Source: Lewinella sp. LCG006 (GTDB lineage: Bacteria; Bacteroidota; Bacteroidia; Chitinophagales; Saprospiraceae). Taken from it: DNA of 64,000 nucleotides. Numbering within the stretch: position 1 is the first letter of the stretch; the number at the start of each line of letters is the position of its first letter. Below the pieces are notes generated by a model. It worked only from the letters and a program-made list of their open reading frames with translations, had not been told where the DNA came from and did no database searches. The stretch spans positions 5,747,802-5,811,801 of the forward strand of contig NZ_CP160680.1 of NCBI RefSeq assembly GCF_040784935.1. Reading direction: 5' to 3'. Shown here piece by piece: positions 45,056-53,958 of the stretch. The translations under genes were made by a program, and so were the position numbers.

Positions 45056-46147
45056 CTACTTCTTCTTGTTGTTTTTATAATCGCGGAAGATAAATTCTCC
45101 CAATCCTTGCAGGCTACTGAAGAAAGCTTTACCGTTGTTGGCTTTCGTAAACTGTTCTACAAACTCCACCAAATAAGGATCACGTGCAATCATAAAGGTC
45201 GTCACCGGAACATTCACCTTGCGCAAGCGAGCAGCCAGGTTCAGGGTGCGGTTCACAATCTTGCGATCTAGCCCAAAGCTATTTTGGTAGTACTTCTTTC
45301 CGCGTTTCAGACAGGTAGGTTTACCGTCCGTAATCATGAATATCTGCTTGTTGGGGTTGCGTCTGCGGCGTAGTATGTCCATCGCCAGTTCCAGTCCGGC
45401 TACCGTATTGGTGTGGTAGGGGCCCACTTGCAGGTAGGGCAGGTCTTTGATCTCTATCGGCCAGGCGTCGTTGCCAAAGACAATGATATCGAGGGTGTCT
45501 TTCGGAAAGCGGGTAGTAATGTATTCGCTCAAGGCCATAGCTACCTTCTTGGCTGGGGTGATTCGGTCCTCGCCGTACAAAATCATCGAGTGCGAAATAT
45601 CAATCATCAGCACCGTACTAGTCTGACTCTGGTAGTAGGTTTCGCGCACCTCCAGGTCATCATTGGTCAGTTTGAAATCATCAATACCGTGGTTGATGTG
45701 TGCGTTGCGTAAGCTCTCGCTAATGGCAATATTATCGAGCTGGTCGCCAAACTCGTAGGGCCGCAAGTCCGAGGTAGGTTCGTCGCCGCCACCGCCGTAG
45801 CGCGTGTTGTGATTGCCGCGTTTGGTCTTTTTTATATCCCCAAAAATATCGGTCAGTGCCTTTTTGCGCAGCTCCAGTTCCATTTTCGCCGAAGGCACAA
45901 AATTCGGATTCTGCCCATCTTGCGGCTGGATGTAGCCCTTGTCAATCAGCTCCTGAATAAAATCGGCCATGCCGTACTCCTCATTGGTGAGCTTGTGCTC
46001 CTTGTCCAGTTGGGTCAGCCACGATAATGACTCGGCCACATCGCCCGAGGTGTACATCAATAGCTCCTGAAACAGCTTTAGCAGCTGGTCAAAAAGACTT
46101 CCTTCCTCCTCACCGGGCACAAAATGCCTAAATCTCCATCCAATCAT
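45056..46147 (-). CDS. VWA-domain protein
   Basis: 363 residues. N-terminal helical region of about 150 residues, then a von Willebrand A domain (about 175-340) with MIDAS residues DISHSM, the Thr of HTNTVAGLE and ITDGKPTC. No signal peptide, so cytoplasmic. Such proteins usually work with a MoxR-type AAA+ ATPase, none of which is encoded nearby. ATG at 46147 preferred over the GTG one codon upstream. The region upstream carries repeats. Confidence 0.85.
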   Translation of the reverse strand: MIGWRFRHFVPGEEEGSLFDQLLKLFQELLMYTSGDVAESLSWLTQLDKEHKLTNEEYGMADFIQELIDKGYIQPQDGQNPNFVPSAKMELELRKKALTDIFGDIKKTKRGNHNTRYGGGGDEPTSDLRPYEFGDQLDNIAISESLRNAHINHGIDDFKLTNDDLEVRETYYQSQTSTVLMIDISHSMILYGEDRITPAKKVAMALSEYITTRFPKDTLDIIVFGNDAWPIEIKDLPYLQVGPYHTNTVAGLELAMDILRRRRNPNKQIFMITDGKPTCLKRGKKYYQNSFGLDRKIVNRTLNLAARLRKVNVPVTTFMIARDPYLVEFVEQFTKANNGKAFFSSLQGLGEFIFRDYKNNKKK

Positions 46148-46150
46148 CAC

Positions 46151-46521
46151 TACCGTTATTTCGCGGGTTATATTTATTTGGGCGCATCCCGCCAGTGGGC
46201 GGGTCGCTCCCTTCCAGGGTCACTATCGTTTCGTACCGCCCTTGTAGGGCGGCACCTCGCCTTCCAGGCAGCTTGCGCGAGCATCACCTTTCATGCATCC
46301 GATCATTACAACAAAAGCATCCCCCACTTGGTTGCTCCTCCTGTCACAAAATAAGGTTCTCCTTCCATAATCTCTGTTCGGCGTTGGCTTCGCCTACGTC
46401 GTATTGTACCCACGTTCGGCGTTGGCTGTGCCTACGTCGTGGTGCATGCAAAATTCTGTTTTGCGTATTGTGTGTAGCCAAATTGGTGAATTTGCCCTAC
46501 GGTCGGTGTATCTTCGCCGTT
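46151..46521. repeat. 371-bp gap with hairpins and a 27-bp direct repeat
   Basis: No credible gene. Two GC-rich hairpins: CCCGCC/GGCGGG at 46188-46203 and CCGCCC/GGGCGG at 46236-46252. Then two 27-bp copies of GTTCGGCGTTGGCTNNGCCT plus ACGTCGT at 46376-46402 and 46414-46440, two mismatches apart, period 38. The plus-strand glycosyltransferase promoter is at the right end. Confidence 0.6.
46509..46516 (+). promoter_or_regulatory. -7-like box (TATCTTCG) before the glycosyltransferase
   Basis: TATCTTCG matches TAnnTTTG in all but one base and is followed five bases later by the ATG at 46522. A TTTG lies about 16 bases upstream. It supports the internal ATG against the longer frame that starts at 46195. 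Confidence 0.4.
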
Positions 46522-47619
46522 ATGACTTCTATTATCTGCACCGTCACCAACGATCTCAGCCAAGATCAGCGTATGATCCGCATCTGTAGTAGCCTACAGG
46601 CAGCGGGCTATCAGGTGACGCTGGTGGGGCGGCAGTTGCCGCATTCTTTACCCTTGGTCGATCACGCCTTTCGGCAGCATCGTCTCCGTTGCTGGTTTCA
46701 TGCGGGTAAGCTGTTCTATTTAGAGTATAACCTGCGACTGTTATACTATCTCTACCGTCATCGGGCACAGATTATCAATGCCGTAGATCTCGACACCTTG
46801 TTGCCTGCTTACCTGATCAGCCGTCTGCAGCGGTCGGTTTGTGTCTACGACGCCCACGAGTACTTCACGGAAGTCCCCGAAGTCATCCGTCGTCCCAGGG
46901 TACAGCGGCTTTGGTCGGCGCTGGCGGATTGGATCATCCCTTCCCTCCAGCATGCTTATACGGTAGCGCCCGCCCTTGCGGAGCTCCTGACTCAGCGCTA
47001 CGGAACGCCTTTTTCCGTGGTTCGTAACCTTCCTTTACGCCAAGAAGTGACGGAATCACCGTCGGCGCCTAAAGAAAAAATCATCTTTTATCAGGGTATG
47101 CTCAATGAGGGTAGGGGACTCGAAGCGGCCATCCTGGCAATGGTGCAACTTCCGCCAACCATTCTCCTACATATCGCAGGTACGGGCGACTTGGAGGCCG
47201 AGCTCCACCAGTTGGTCAACGATCATCAATTACAGGATAGAGTTCGTTTTCTGGGCTTTGTCCCTCCGGCATCGCTGCCAGCACTCACCAAAAAAGCTTG
47301 GCTGGGACTGAATCTACTCGAAAACACAGGATTGAGTTACTACTATTCCCTGGCCAACAAAACCTTTGACTATTTACAAGCAGGGGTGCCGGCTTTGCAC
47401 ATGGATTTTCCAGAATATCGTGCCTTGCACGATGCATATGACACCTTTATCTTGTTACCCAATTTGGAGGTAGACGGTCTTGTTTCGGCTATCCTGGCGC
47501 TGGTACATCAGCCTGAGCGCTACAAGCAGCTTCAGGAGCATAATTTGCAAGCCTCCAAACACCTGACGTGGGAAGAAGAGGAACAGCAGCTACTGAAAAT
47601 TTATCGAAAAATTAGCTGA
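46522..47619 (+). CDS. GT4-like glycosyltransferase
   Basis: 365 residues from the ATG at 46522, the first start that gives a normal GT-B N-terminus (SIICTVTNDLSQDQRMIRIC). The longer open frame runs through repeat DNA and is rejected. Acceptor-side RQLPHSLPLVD and donor-side KIIFYQGMLNEGRGLEAAI, FLGFVPPASLPALTKKAWLG and LANKTFDYLQAGVP are typical of the GT-B fold. Transfers a sugar from a nucleotide donor; sugar unknown. With the sugar transferase and oxidoreductase downstream it suggests surface polysaccharide synthesis. Confidence 0.88.
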   Translation: MTSIICTVTNDLSQDQRMIRICSSLQAAGYQVTLVGRQLPHSLPLVDHAFRQHRLRCWFHAGKLFYLEYNLRLLYYLYRHRAQIINAVDLDTLLPAYLISRLQRSVCVYDAHEYFTEVPEVIRRPRVQRLWSALADWIIPSLQHAYTVAPALAELLTQRYGTPFSVVRNLPLRQEVTESPSAPKEKIIFYQGMLNEGRGLEAAILAMVQLPPTILLHIAGTGDLEAELHQLVNDHQLQDRVRFLGFVPPASLPALTKKAWLGLNLLENTGLSYYYSLANKTFDYLQAGVPALHMDFPEYRALHDAYDTFILLPNLEVDGLVSAILALVHQPERYKQLQEHNLQASKHLTWEEEEQQLLKIYRKIS

Positions 47620-47692
47620 TAGCATATTATGCTACCCCTTGCAGTAGACCTCCCCGAAAACATGCACTCCTCCCCCCCGCATGATCTCCTAT

Positions 47693-47710
47693 CCTCCGCT
47701 TGGGCGGAGG
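47693..47710. terminator. GC-rich hairpin in the convergent gap
   Basis: CCTCCGC/GCGGAGG, seven perfect pairs with a TTGG loop, between the convergent glycosyltransferase and sugar transferase genes. Further CGGAGGTG words follow to 47757. No U-tract, so termination is only possible. Confidence 0.4.
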
Positions 47711-47846
47711 TGGCCCGAAGGGTCGGAGGTGGGTAACTGTGCTTGGTCGGAGGTGACCCAAGTCTCTGACTTGCTTCTAGTTGCCTCTTTAAATGCAAGT
47801 GCCCAAGACCGATATGGATCTTGGCATCAGGCCCCAACTAGCGTTT

Positions 47847-49274
47847 TTATTTCCCCTTTCCTTGAAGAAGCACAAGCAGCGTGTAGAACATGATCTTAAA
47901 ATCGAGTGCCAAAGACATGTTCTCGATGTAAAGGATATCAAACTTCAGCCGTTGTACCATCTGGTCGACATTGCTGGCGTAGCCGTATTTCACTTGTCCC
48001 CATGAGGTAATGCCTGGCCTTACTTTGAGCAAATGCTTGTAGTGTGGCGCTTTGGCGACGATGAGATCGATATAGTACTGGCGTTCTGGTCGCGGTCCTA
48101 CCAGGGACATATCTCCTTTGAGAACATTCCAAAATTGCGGCAATTCATCCAGTCGCCATTTACGCATGACGGCTCCCCAGGGGGTGCAGCGGTTGTCTCC
48201 ATCAAAACTCAACTGCGGCCCTTGGTACTCGGCATCCGTTAGCATGGAGCGGAATTTGTAAATCATAAAGGGCTGCTTGTTTAGACCAATGCGCTCTTGT
48301 TGATAGATGATGGGGCCGCTGGAAGACAGCCTGACCCGCAGGGCTACGTAAGCGTAGACAGGTGCCAGGAGCACCAGCATAATGGCGGAGGCACTGATGT
48401 CAATGCCGCGCTTGATGAGCCTTTGCCAACGGGGCATCAGCTCGCGGCTGATTTCGATGAGTACGGCGCCGTAGACATGGTTCATTTTGACGGTACCCAA
48501 CAAAATATCGTACATATCGGGGATGATCTTGACCAGGATGTTGCGATCCAGGTCAAAAAGGATATTCATGATCTCCCGCAGTCGATTGTGCTCCGAGGTT
48601 TCAATAGCAATGATAACTTCTTCGATATTGTACTGGGCAATCACATCGGCAAGGTCTTCGATTTTACCCAAGGACTCAAGGTTGTCCGCTAATTCGTTGG
48701 TGCTGTTGCCGTTGGCATCGATGAAGCCTACGAAGTGGTAGCCAAGGCTTTTTTCCTGATTGGTGATTTCCTGGTAAAGGTCGACCGCATTCTGATTCCC
48801 GCCAATGATGAGAGTGTTGAATTTTACCATCCCACCCTTAAGCCTCCAACTGGCCCGGGTAAGTAAGACCATTCTGATCACCGCAGTAAATGTAAAATGC
48901 AGGAAGAACAAAGTGAGGAAAGAGGAATAGTAGGTCTTGTAATTGGTGACAAAATCGTCAAGAATCAAGGTGAAGAAAAGGAAAAGAACACCAAAAAAAC
49001 TGAGGAAAAGCGTCCGGGCCAAGGTAGCAAGCCGAGAAAGTCGATAGACATCCTGATACTGATCGAAGATGGCATAAAAGGAAATCCAGCCCAGCGGAAT
49101 GAGCAGGCAGCCCAGGATGAAATTTTGATCATTGAGAATTTCCCAACCCAAATGGACGCCTTCCAGTTGTTTTCGATACAAAAAAAAGCAAGCCCAAGCT
49201 AGCAGCGCGGTCAGGTAGTCTGCTATGCGGTAGATAAAAGTGTCTATGGTCCGCTGTCTATTCATATCATGCAC
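47847..49274 (-). CDS. Undecaprenyl-phosphate sugar-1-phosphate transferase (WcaJ/WbaP-like)
   Basis: 475 residues. Four N-terminal membrane helices (about 12-130), a CoA-binding-like Rossmann segment (FNTLIIGGNQNAVDLYQEI), a fifth hydrophobic segment (about 285-310) and the C-terminal bacterial sugar transferase domain: KRGIDISASAIML, GPIIYQQERIGLNKQPFMIYKFRSM, RKWRLDELPQFWNVL, GDMSLVGPRPERQYY and RPGITSWGQV. It puts the first sugar phosphate on the lipid carrier for exopolysaccharide or O-antigen. M1 or M4 may be the start. Confidence 0.93.
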   Translation of the reverse strand: MHDMNRQRTIDTFIYRIADYLTALLAWACFFLYRKQLEGVHLGWEILNDQNFILGCLLIPLGWISFYAIFDQYQDVYRLSRLATLARTLFLSFFGVLFLFFTLILDDFVTNYKTYYSSFLTLFFLHFTFTAVIRMVLLTRASWRLKGGMVKFNTLIIGGNQNAVDLYQEITNQEKSLGYHFVGFIDANGNSTNELADNLESLGKIEDLADVIAQYNIEEVIIAIETSEHNRLREIMNILFDLDRNILVKIIPDMYDILLGTVKMNHVYGAVLIEISRELMPRWQRLIKRGIDISASAIMLVLLAPVYAYVALRVRLSSSGPIIYQQERIGLNKQPFMIYKFRSMLTDAEYQGPQLSFDGDNRCTPWGAVMRKWRLDELPQFWNVLKGDMSLVGPRPERQYYIDLIVAKAPHYKHLLKVRPGITSWGQVKYGYASNVDQMVQRLKFDILYIENMSLALDFKIMFYTLLVLLQGKGK

Positions 49275-49309
49275 GGTGAAGCCGTTTCCATTAGGCTCGC
49301 GTTTGAAGG

Positions 49310-50188
49310 CTAAAAATGCACCAATTTTATATTATCTAATAGAACCGTCGCAGAGTCAGGGCTTTCCTCCGTCAGAAAAGCCTGAAAACCAATTTGGTAC
49401 TCATCAAGTTGAATATCAAATAAAAGCTGACTGAGATTGAAGTAAATCTTGTTCCACTCGTTTTTTGCAGAAAACCCAGGATCGTAGTAGCCTATCGGAC
49501 CCGCAACAGGATCGGGCTCACCAACAAAACCCCAGACCACGGGTGCATCAGACTTGTAATTGACTTCCAGGTAGACGAAAACACCACCTTCCTGTAAGCC
49601 ACTGAACAAGGCCGACGTTGCTATTTCCAAGACGGGTTGGTTTTCTCGTGTCAGGGAAAACCGACCGGAATAGTTGCCCTCAAAGACGTCGTCTTGGGTT
49701 CTTTCGATTTGAGTGCTCCCATTAATAATTTGGGTGAAAACCCGAGGGCGTGTGTCTTCAAAATCTTCAATAAAAGCGAATTTAGCTTCGCTGATATAAG
49801 TGGTCGTTGGATGGATGACCGCGTTCTCGTTGGGTTTGAGATCCAGGTTGACGGAATAGGGCGAATAGAAGGGATAGATATCAGGGAAAGAAGCGATGCC
49901 ATTGTCCCTGATGCCTGCTTCTAGGCGAATTTCGGTTGGTCCAGCCTTCAAAACCGGGACGAGGGCTGGAAGATCGTACATGCCCAAGAAGACACCATCT
50001 ACGAAGACCCAGACCTCCGTAATACGTTCGCTGGCAGAGCCCTGGCTACCTGCTACGCTCGTTAGCGAAAACTCGTTGATCTCAAGATAGGCAGGAATTG
50101 CTTCTTCCGGGTTAATCACGTCACAAGTAGACAAGCTAAACAGGATGGAGAGTATTCCAAATAGTTTACTAAAGTTATTCATAAGCAT
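49310..50188 (-). CDS. Lipoprotein with carbohydrate-binding-like C-terminal domain
   Basis: 292 residues; lipoprotein signal (SLSTC, Cys22). An N-terminal beta-domain (about 30-125) is followed by a jelly-roll-like domain (about 140-292) starting FIEDFEDTRPRVF and ending DSATVLLDNIKLVHF, a pattern common to carbohydrate-binding and family 30-like beta-sandwiches. Not assigned to a named family. It lies three bases after the oxidoreductase gene and 35 before the sugar transferase, in one minus-strand operon. Confidence 0.65.
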   Translation of the reverse strand: MLMNNFSKLFGILSILFSLSTCDVINPEEAIPAYLEINEFSLTSVAGSQGSASERITEVWVFVDGVFLGMYDLPALVPVLKAGPTEIRLEAGIRDNGIASFPDIYPFYSPYSVNLDLKPNENAVIHPTTTYISEAKFAFIEDFEDTRPRVFTQIINGSTQIERTQDDVFEGNYSGRFSLTRENQPVLEIATSALFSGLQEGGVFVYLEVNYKSDAPVVWGFVGEPDPVAGPIGYYDPGFSAKNEWNKIYFNLSQLLFDIQLDEYQIGFQAFLTEESPDSATVLLDNIKLVHF

Positions 50189-50191
50189 TAA

Positions 50192-51187
50192 TTAGTTGAG
50201 CGCACTTTTTTGTAGACTTTCTTCGATGGCTTCCGTAATTTGGTAAGCAAGGGCCAGCGCTCGGTAACCATCTTCGCCGCTGACTTTGGGACGCGTATCA
50301 TTGACGATACTTTCGGCAAAAGTTTCCAGTTCCAATTTAATAGAATTGACGGGCTCAATATCCGGCATATCCATGTGGATGGTCTTTTGGCCGCTGTTGG
50401 TTTGGAGTTCAAATTGTTGCCCGCTTTCAGGTACCTTTTCCTGATTGTCGTAAAGGCGAATCAGTTGGGCTTGTTTGTCAAGTAAGTCCAGACTGATGTA
50501 GGCGTCTTTCTGGAAAAATCTCACTTTACGCATCTGTTTGAGTGAGATCCGACTGGCGGTAAGGTTGGCAATGCAACCGTTTTCAAAGGCTATGCGAGCA
50601 TTGGCGATGTCTACTGTTTCACTCACCACGGCTACGCCACTGGCGTGTACTTCGGCCACTGGGCTGTCTACCAGGCTCAGGATAATGTCCAGATCGTGGA
50701 TCATCAAGTCCAGAACAACAGAAACATCCGTCCCACGAGGGTTGAAAACAGCCAGGCGGTGGGCTTCAATAAACATGGGTGCTACCGGGGTATCTCCTAA
50801 GGCCAACAGTGCTGGATTGAATCGCTCTACGTGACCGACCTGCACTTTTACCTTGTTTTTCTTAGCCAACTCTACCAAAGCTTTGGCCTCATCGAGTTTA
50901 TGGGTAATGGGCTTTTCAATAAACAGATGTTTACCTGCTTCAATGACCTGCTTGGCCAAAGCGTAGTGGGTGGTAGTAGGAGTGACGATATCAACAACAT
51001 CAACGGCCGCAATCAAGGAAGCAACATCAGGGAATGCCTTGGTGGCAAAAGTTGCTGCTACTTGTTTTGCTACTTCAGGGTCAGGGTCGTAAAACCCCAC
51101 AAGCTGGTAGCTCGTTGTAGCTAACCCTATGCACTTTAGATGAATTTTCCCTAAATGACCGGTACCCAAAACACCAATTTTTAACAT
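50192..51187 (-). CDS. Gfo/Idh/MocA-family oxidoreductase
   Basis: 331 residues. N-terminal Rossmann fold (MLKIGVLGTGHLGKIHLKCI, NAD-binding GxGxxG) and the family's EKPI motif (IEKPITHKLDEAKALVEL, catalytic Lys about 94), followed by VQVGHVERFNPALLAL. Substrate is probably a nucleotide sugar or free sugar derivative, given the sugar transferase downstream. Probably first gene of the minus-strand operon that runs to 47847. Confidence 0.9.
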   Translation of the reverse strand: MLKIGVLGTGHLGKIHLKCIGLATTSYQLVGFYDPDPEVAKQVAATFATKAFPDVASLIAAVDVVDIVTPTTTHYALAKQVIEAGKHLFIEKPITHKLDEAKALVELAKKNKVKVQVGHVERFNPALLALGDTPVAPMFIEAHRLAVFNPRGTDVSVVLDLMIHDLDIILSLVDSPVAEVHASGVAVVSETVDIANARIAFENGCIANLTASRISLKQMRKVRFFQKDAYISLDLLDKQAQLIRLYDNQEKVPESGQQFELQTNSGQKTIHMDMPDIEPVNSIKLELETFAESIVNDTRPKVSGEDGYRALALAYQITEAIEESLQKSALN

Positions 51188-51363
51188 GAGTTTGACTTGA
51201 AGTAATCGAGACGAGCTCGTTCCTTAGTTTAACGTTAATTCTTGCTGACAGCTGCCTGGAGTGTCGACAAATGTAATCAACATGACGATATATACACCGA
51301 TCAAGCATTCGCACACATTATACTATGCAGACAAGGAGATGCAAAAGTAGGGAAAATTAGTTG

Positions 51364-51669
51364 CTATCCACGGCCGTAGTACATGAGAATAGCACCAAAC
51401 ATAGTGATCAGTACCAAGAGAACAGTGGCCATTTTGATGGAGTACCTTAAATGATTGGCGAAAGTCTGGATTTCGTCGGTCAGGAGAGGGTATTTTGGAA
51501 GGATTTCGTCTTTCATCTTCTGATTGCTGAAAACATGACTGGCCCCAAACTCTACTCGATTTTGTACCAATACTTTATAAGATTTCATCACCTTGACCCT
51601 GAAGTAAATGTTGATGAAAAGCATGGCTACAAAAAGTCCGATAACCACGGAGATTAATACAATGTACAT
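51364..51669 (-). CDS. Small two-helix membrane protein
   Basis: 101 residues: helix 1 at about 2-24 and helix 2 at about 77-98, with a soluble loop (NRVEFGASHVFSNQKMKDEI) between. No family recognised. Its own -7 box lies ten bases upstream, directly after a strong intrinsic terminator for the repeat array, so it seems insulated from the RNA made there. Confidence 0.65.
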   Translation of the reverse strand: MYIVLISVVIGLFVAMLFINIYFRVKVMKSYKVLVQNRVEFGASHVFSNQKMKDEILPKYPLLTDEIQTFANHLRYSIKMATVLLVLITMFGAILMYYGRG

Positions 51670-51679
51670 TGTTTTTCGA

Positions 51680-51687
51680 CAAAGGTA
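51680..51687 (-). promoter_or_regulatory. -7 box (TACCTTTG) of the small membrane protein
   Basis: TACCTTTG on the minus strand fits TAnnTTTG; ten bases then the ATG at 51669. The upstream T9 tract of the terminator is only seven bases away. Confidence 0.55.
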
Positions 51688-51694
51688 ATTGAAT

Positions 51695-51724
51695 AAAAAA
51701 AAAGAGGAGCTGTTGTAGCTCCTC
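51695..51724 (-). terminator. Strong intrinsic terminator ending the 88-bp repeat array
   Basis: On the minus strand GAGGAGC-TACAACA-GCTCCTC is followed at once by nine T residues (51703-51695). A textbook terminator for RNA coming through the repeat array from the right. Confidence 0.8.
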
Positions 51725-51944
51725 CTAAAAACACCTAAAACCCATATTCATATCATGAAAACCTTCTAGCTCGTGAGATGGGTAAAAGGGAGGAGCAAAA
51801 AAATGCTCCTCCTAAAAACACCTAAAACCCATATTCAATTCTTAAATATCTTGGAAGCGTTCATGAGAGGGTGGTGAAAAGGGAGGAGATATACTCCTCC
51901 TGAAAACACCTAAAACCCATATTCATATCATGAAAACCTTCTAG
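51704..51944 (-). ncRNA. Candidate tandem small-RNA array: three ~88-bp hairpin repeats
   Basis: Three direct copies, conserved words beginning at 51719, 51806 and 51894 (period 87 and 88). Each has a GGAGGAG/CTCCTCC hairpin whose loop differs (7, 8 and 5 bases) and then, on plus, CTAAAAACACCTAAAACCCA and ATATTCA. Copies 1 and 3 continue identically to ATGAAAACCTTCTAG; copy 2 diverges after ATATTCA. Read on minus, each copy ends in the hairpin followed by T-rich sequence (T9, CTTTT, CTTTT), like three small RNAs with their own terminators. Compensated loops and constant stems suggest selection on structure. The rest of the gap, 51945-52220, shows no gene. Not matched to a known RNA family by eye. 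Confidence 0.5.
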
Positions 51945-52220
51945 TCATTGTGCATAGTGTGCATCCTTTGATGCGCTATTGTGAAACGAAAATGTTTCGC
52001 TGTTGTTCGATATGTAGACGCCTTATGTACAAAAGGTCACTACAAAGACTAAAGGTCCGCTAAATTTTAACATTTTTTAACAAAGAGCGGTCAAAAAGCT
52101 GTTAATCAGTTTCTTCTGCGGGTGAATTTTTATTTGGTAATCGAAGTTTCACGCCAATTTAAAATACACGTAATACGCTCTTTAAAAATTTTTACTTTTT
52201 TCCTAAAAAAATAAAATTTG

Positions 52221-52811
52221 ATGGAAATTTTTGATGACTTACCTGCGATTTGGGATTTTTTCTGGCAGCAATTGCAAAAAGCACCTCACCAAAAAAAGCA
52301 TCCTTGGCGCACTCCGGTGCTAGCAAGTCTAGACGGAGATCAGGTAAATCAACGCACAGTAGTTTTGCGTAGGGTAGGTCAGAAAGAACGGTACCTACGG
52401 TTTTATACAGACTTTCGGTCAGCAAAAATAAGGCAAAAAGGTGAAAAACTACATTTTAGCTGGCTTTTTTACAATTCGTCTAAACAAATCCAATTGCGCA
52501 TAAAAACAGAGGGAGCAGTAGTCATTACAGAGGAATTAGAAAAAATATGGCAGGGTTTACCGGTTTATGCTCGCTCGACTTATGCGGCTACCTTGCCGCC
52601 TGGCACAGCAATAACTTATCCGAGTGATGGTTTACCTGATGGATTTTTCAATCAGTCTACTCCCGAAACAGATATATTTCGCGAGAATTTTGCGGCAGTA
52701 GATAACTTTATCACCGAAATCGAATTCCTCCAACTCCATCGAGAGGGGCACCGGCGCGGTCGATGGAGTTGGGAAGAAAACGAATGGAAAGGAACTTGGT
52801 TAATTCCTTGA
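52221..52811 (+). CDS. Pyridoxamine 5'-phosphate oxidase-like flavoprotein
   Basis: 196 residues from the ATG at 52221 (the codon before is TTG and not needed). The split-barrel FMN-binding pattern is seen: TPVLASLDGDQVNQRTVVLRRV, then FYTDFRSAKIRQ, LHFSWLFYNSSKQIQLRI and the C-terminal HREGHRRGRWSW. This is the plant/cyanobacterial-type branch of the family rather than E. coli PdxH; it may oxidise pyridoxamine phosphate or act on another flavin substrate. Lies 276 bases right of the repeat array, on the other strand. Confidence 0.82.
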   Translation: MEIFDDLPAIWDFFWQQLQKAPHQKKHPWRTPVLASLDGDQVNQRTVVLRRVGQKERYLRFYTDFRSAKIRQKGEKLHFSWLFYNSSKQIQLRIKTEGAVVITEELEKIWQGLPVYARSTYAATLPPGTAITYPSDGLPDGFFNQSTPETDIFRENFAAVDNFITEIEFLQLHREGHRRGRWSWEENEWKGTWLIP

Positions 52812-52812
52812 T

Positions 52813-53958
52813 TTACTGTTGAGAAGCCTTTAACTTGATCGGAACCATGACCTCACGATCATCCCTTTTGACGCGAACATTGACTTGATCACCGGCTTTG
52901 TATTTTTCCAGTGCCAAGTAAAGATCGCTGTTGGTGGTAATGGGGTCGTCGTTTACGGCAATAATGATATCGCCGAGGATAATGTTACCATTGTTATCTG
53001 CCTTGGTACCCAAAAGGCCCGCAGTTTCTGCTGGACTGTCTTTGACTACATTGAGCACTACTGCTCCTGTAATATTGCGTAAGGGGCGGGTCAATTCTAC
53101 ACCAATGAGAGGGCGATTGAGTTCTCCATACTGAATGAGGTCAGGCACTACCCAGTTGACTACATCAACGGGGATAGAAAATCCAATGCCTGCTGAAGCA
53201 CCCGATGGGCTGTAAATGGCGGTATTGACACCAATCAGTTCTCCTGATGAATTCAGCAGAGGCCCCCCAGAGTTGCCCGGGTTGATGGCCGCATCCGATT
53301 GGATAACATCTCTGATGGGAATGCCCGCAACAGATTTAATTTCTCTACCCAAAGCACTGACTACGCCCGTCGTCAGGGTTTGATCCAAACCAAAAGGATT
53401 ACCAATCGCGTAGACATTTTGCCCTACACGTAAATTGATGGAACTGCCAACGGGAATAGGCGTAAGCTCGTTGGAAGGGATATTTATTTTTAATACCGCC
53501 AGGTCTTTTTCGGGTGCTTCCCCAACTTTGCTGGCTTGGTACGTTTTTCCATTACTGAGGGTTACCGTGGCTTTATCCGCATTTTGAATGACGTGGTAAT
53601 TGGTAACGATATGACCTTCCTTGTCCCAGACAAAACCAGAGCCGGAACCACTAGGGATTTCTTCAACATTACGGCTATAATAGTTGCGTCGTAGCGTAGA
53701 CGTCGTGATAAAGCAGACAGAGGGTGCTGCTTGTTCAAATAAACGAATGGTGTGCTGCTCCTGGGGAGTCATGCCCAAAGGAACCGATGATGAAGCAGGA
53801 GCAAAGGTAGCATCATCGTTGGGAGGCGTATTTTCGTTACGAACCAACAAGGCATTTTTATCTTCTACCGGGCTGGTCTCCGCCATTTGTTGCTTCATCA
53901 ATAGCATGCCACCAAAAAAGCTTACTACTGCTAATAAAATCCAGAGTAATACACGCAT
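52813..53958 (-). CDS. HtrA/DegP-type serine protease with one PDZ domain
   Basis: 381 residues from the ATG at 53958, which places an uncleaved anchor helix (MRVLLWILLAVVSFFGG) at the N-terminus. The triad is His in HIVTNYHVI, Asp in EKDLAVLKI and Ser in INPGNSGGPLLN; a single PDZ domain covers about 275-375 (RPLIGVELTRPL, KAGDQVNVRVKRDDREV). Periplasmic quality-control protease. The frame is open to 54120 but that stretch is repeat DNA and adds a low-complexity Arg/Ser/Asn-rich tail. The stop is one base beyond the PNPOx-like gene's stop: tail to tail. Confidence 0.93.
   Translation of the reverse strand: MRVLLWILLAVVSFFGGMLLMKQQMAETSPVEDKNALLVRNENTPPNDDATFAPASSSVPLGMTPQEQHTIRLFEQAAPSVCFITTSTLRRNYYSRNVEEIPSGSGSGFVWDKEGHIVTNYHVIQNADKATVTLSNGKTYQASKVGEAPEKDLAVLKINIPSNELTPIPVGSSINLRVGQNVYAIGNPFGLDQTLTTGVVSALGREIKSVAGIPIRDVIQSDAAINPGNSGGPLLNSSGELIGVNTAIYSPSGASAGIGFSIPVDVVNWVVPDLIQYGELNRPLIGVELTRPLRNITGAVVLNVVKDSPAETAGLLGTKADNNGNIILGDIIIAVNDDPITTNSDLYLALEKYKAGDQVNVRVKRDDREVMVPIKLKASQQ

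Noticed and set aside
46195-46521. 109-residue N-terminal extension of the glycosyltransferase
   Set aside because: Runs through hairpins and direct repeats; the internal ATG follows a -7-like box and gives a normal GT-B start.
51755-51769. Tiny ORF ATG-AAA-ACC-TTC-TAG as a leader peptide
   Set aside because: Present in copies 1 and 3 but lost in copy 2, with no ribosome-binding context.
51704-51944. CRISPR array
   Set aside because: Only three units, and the intervening sequence is itself mostly repeated; no cas genes.
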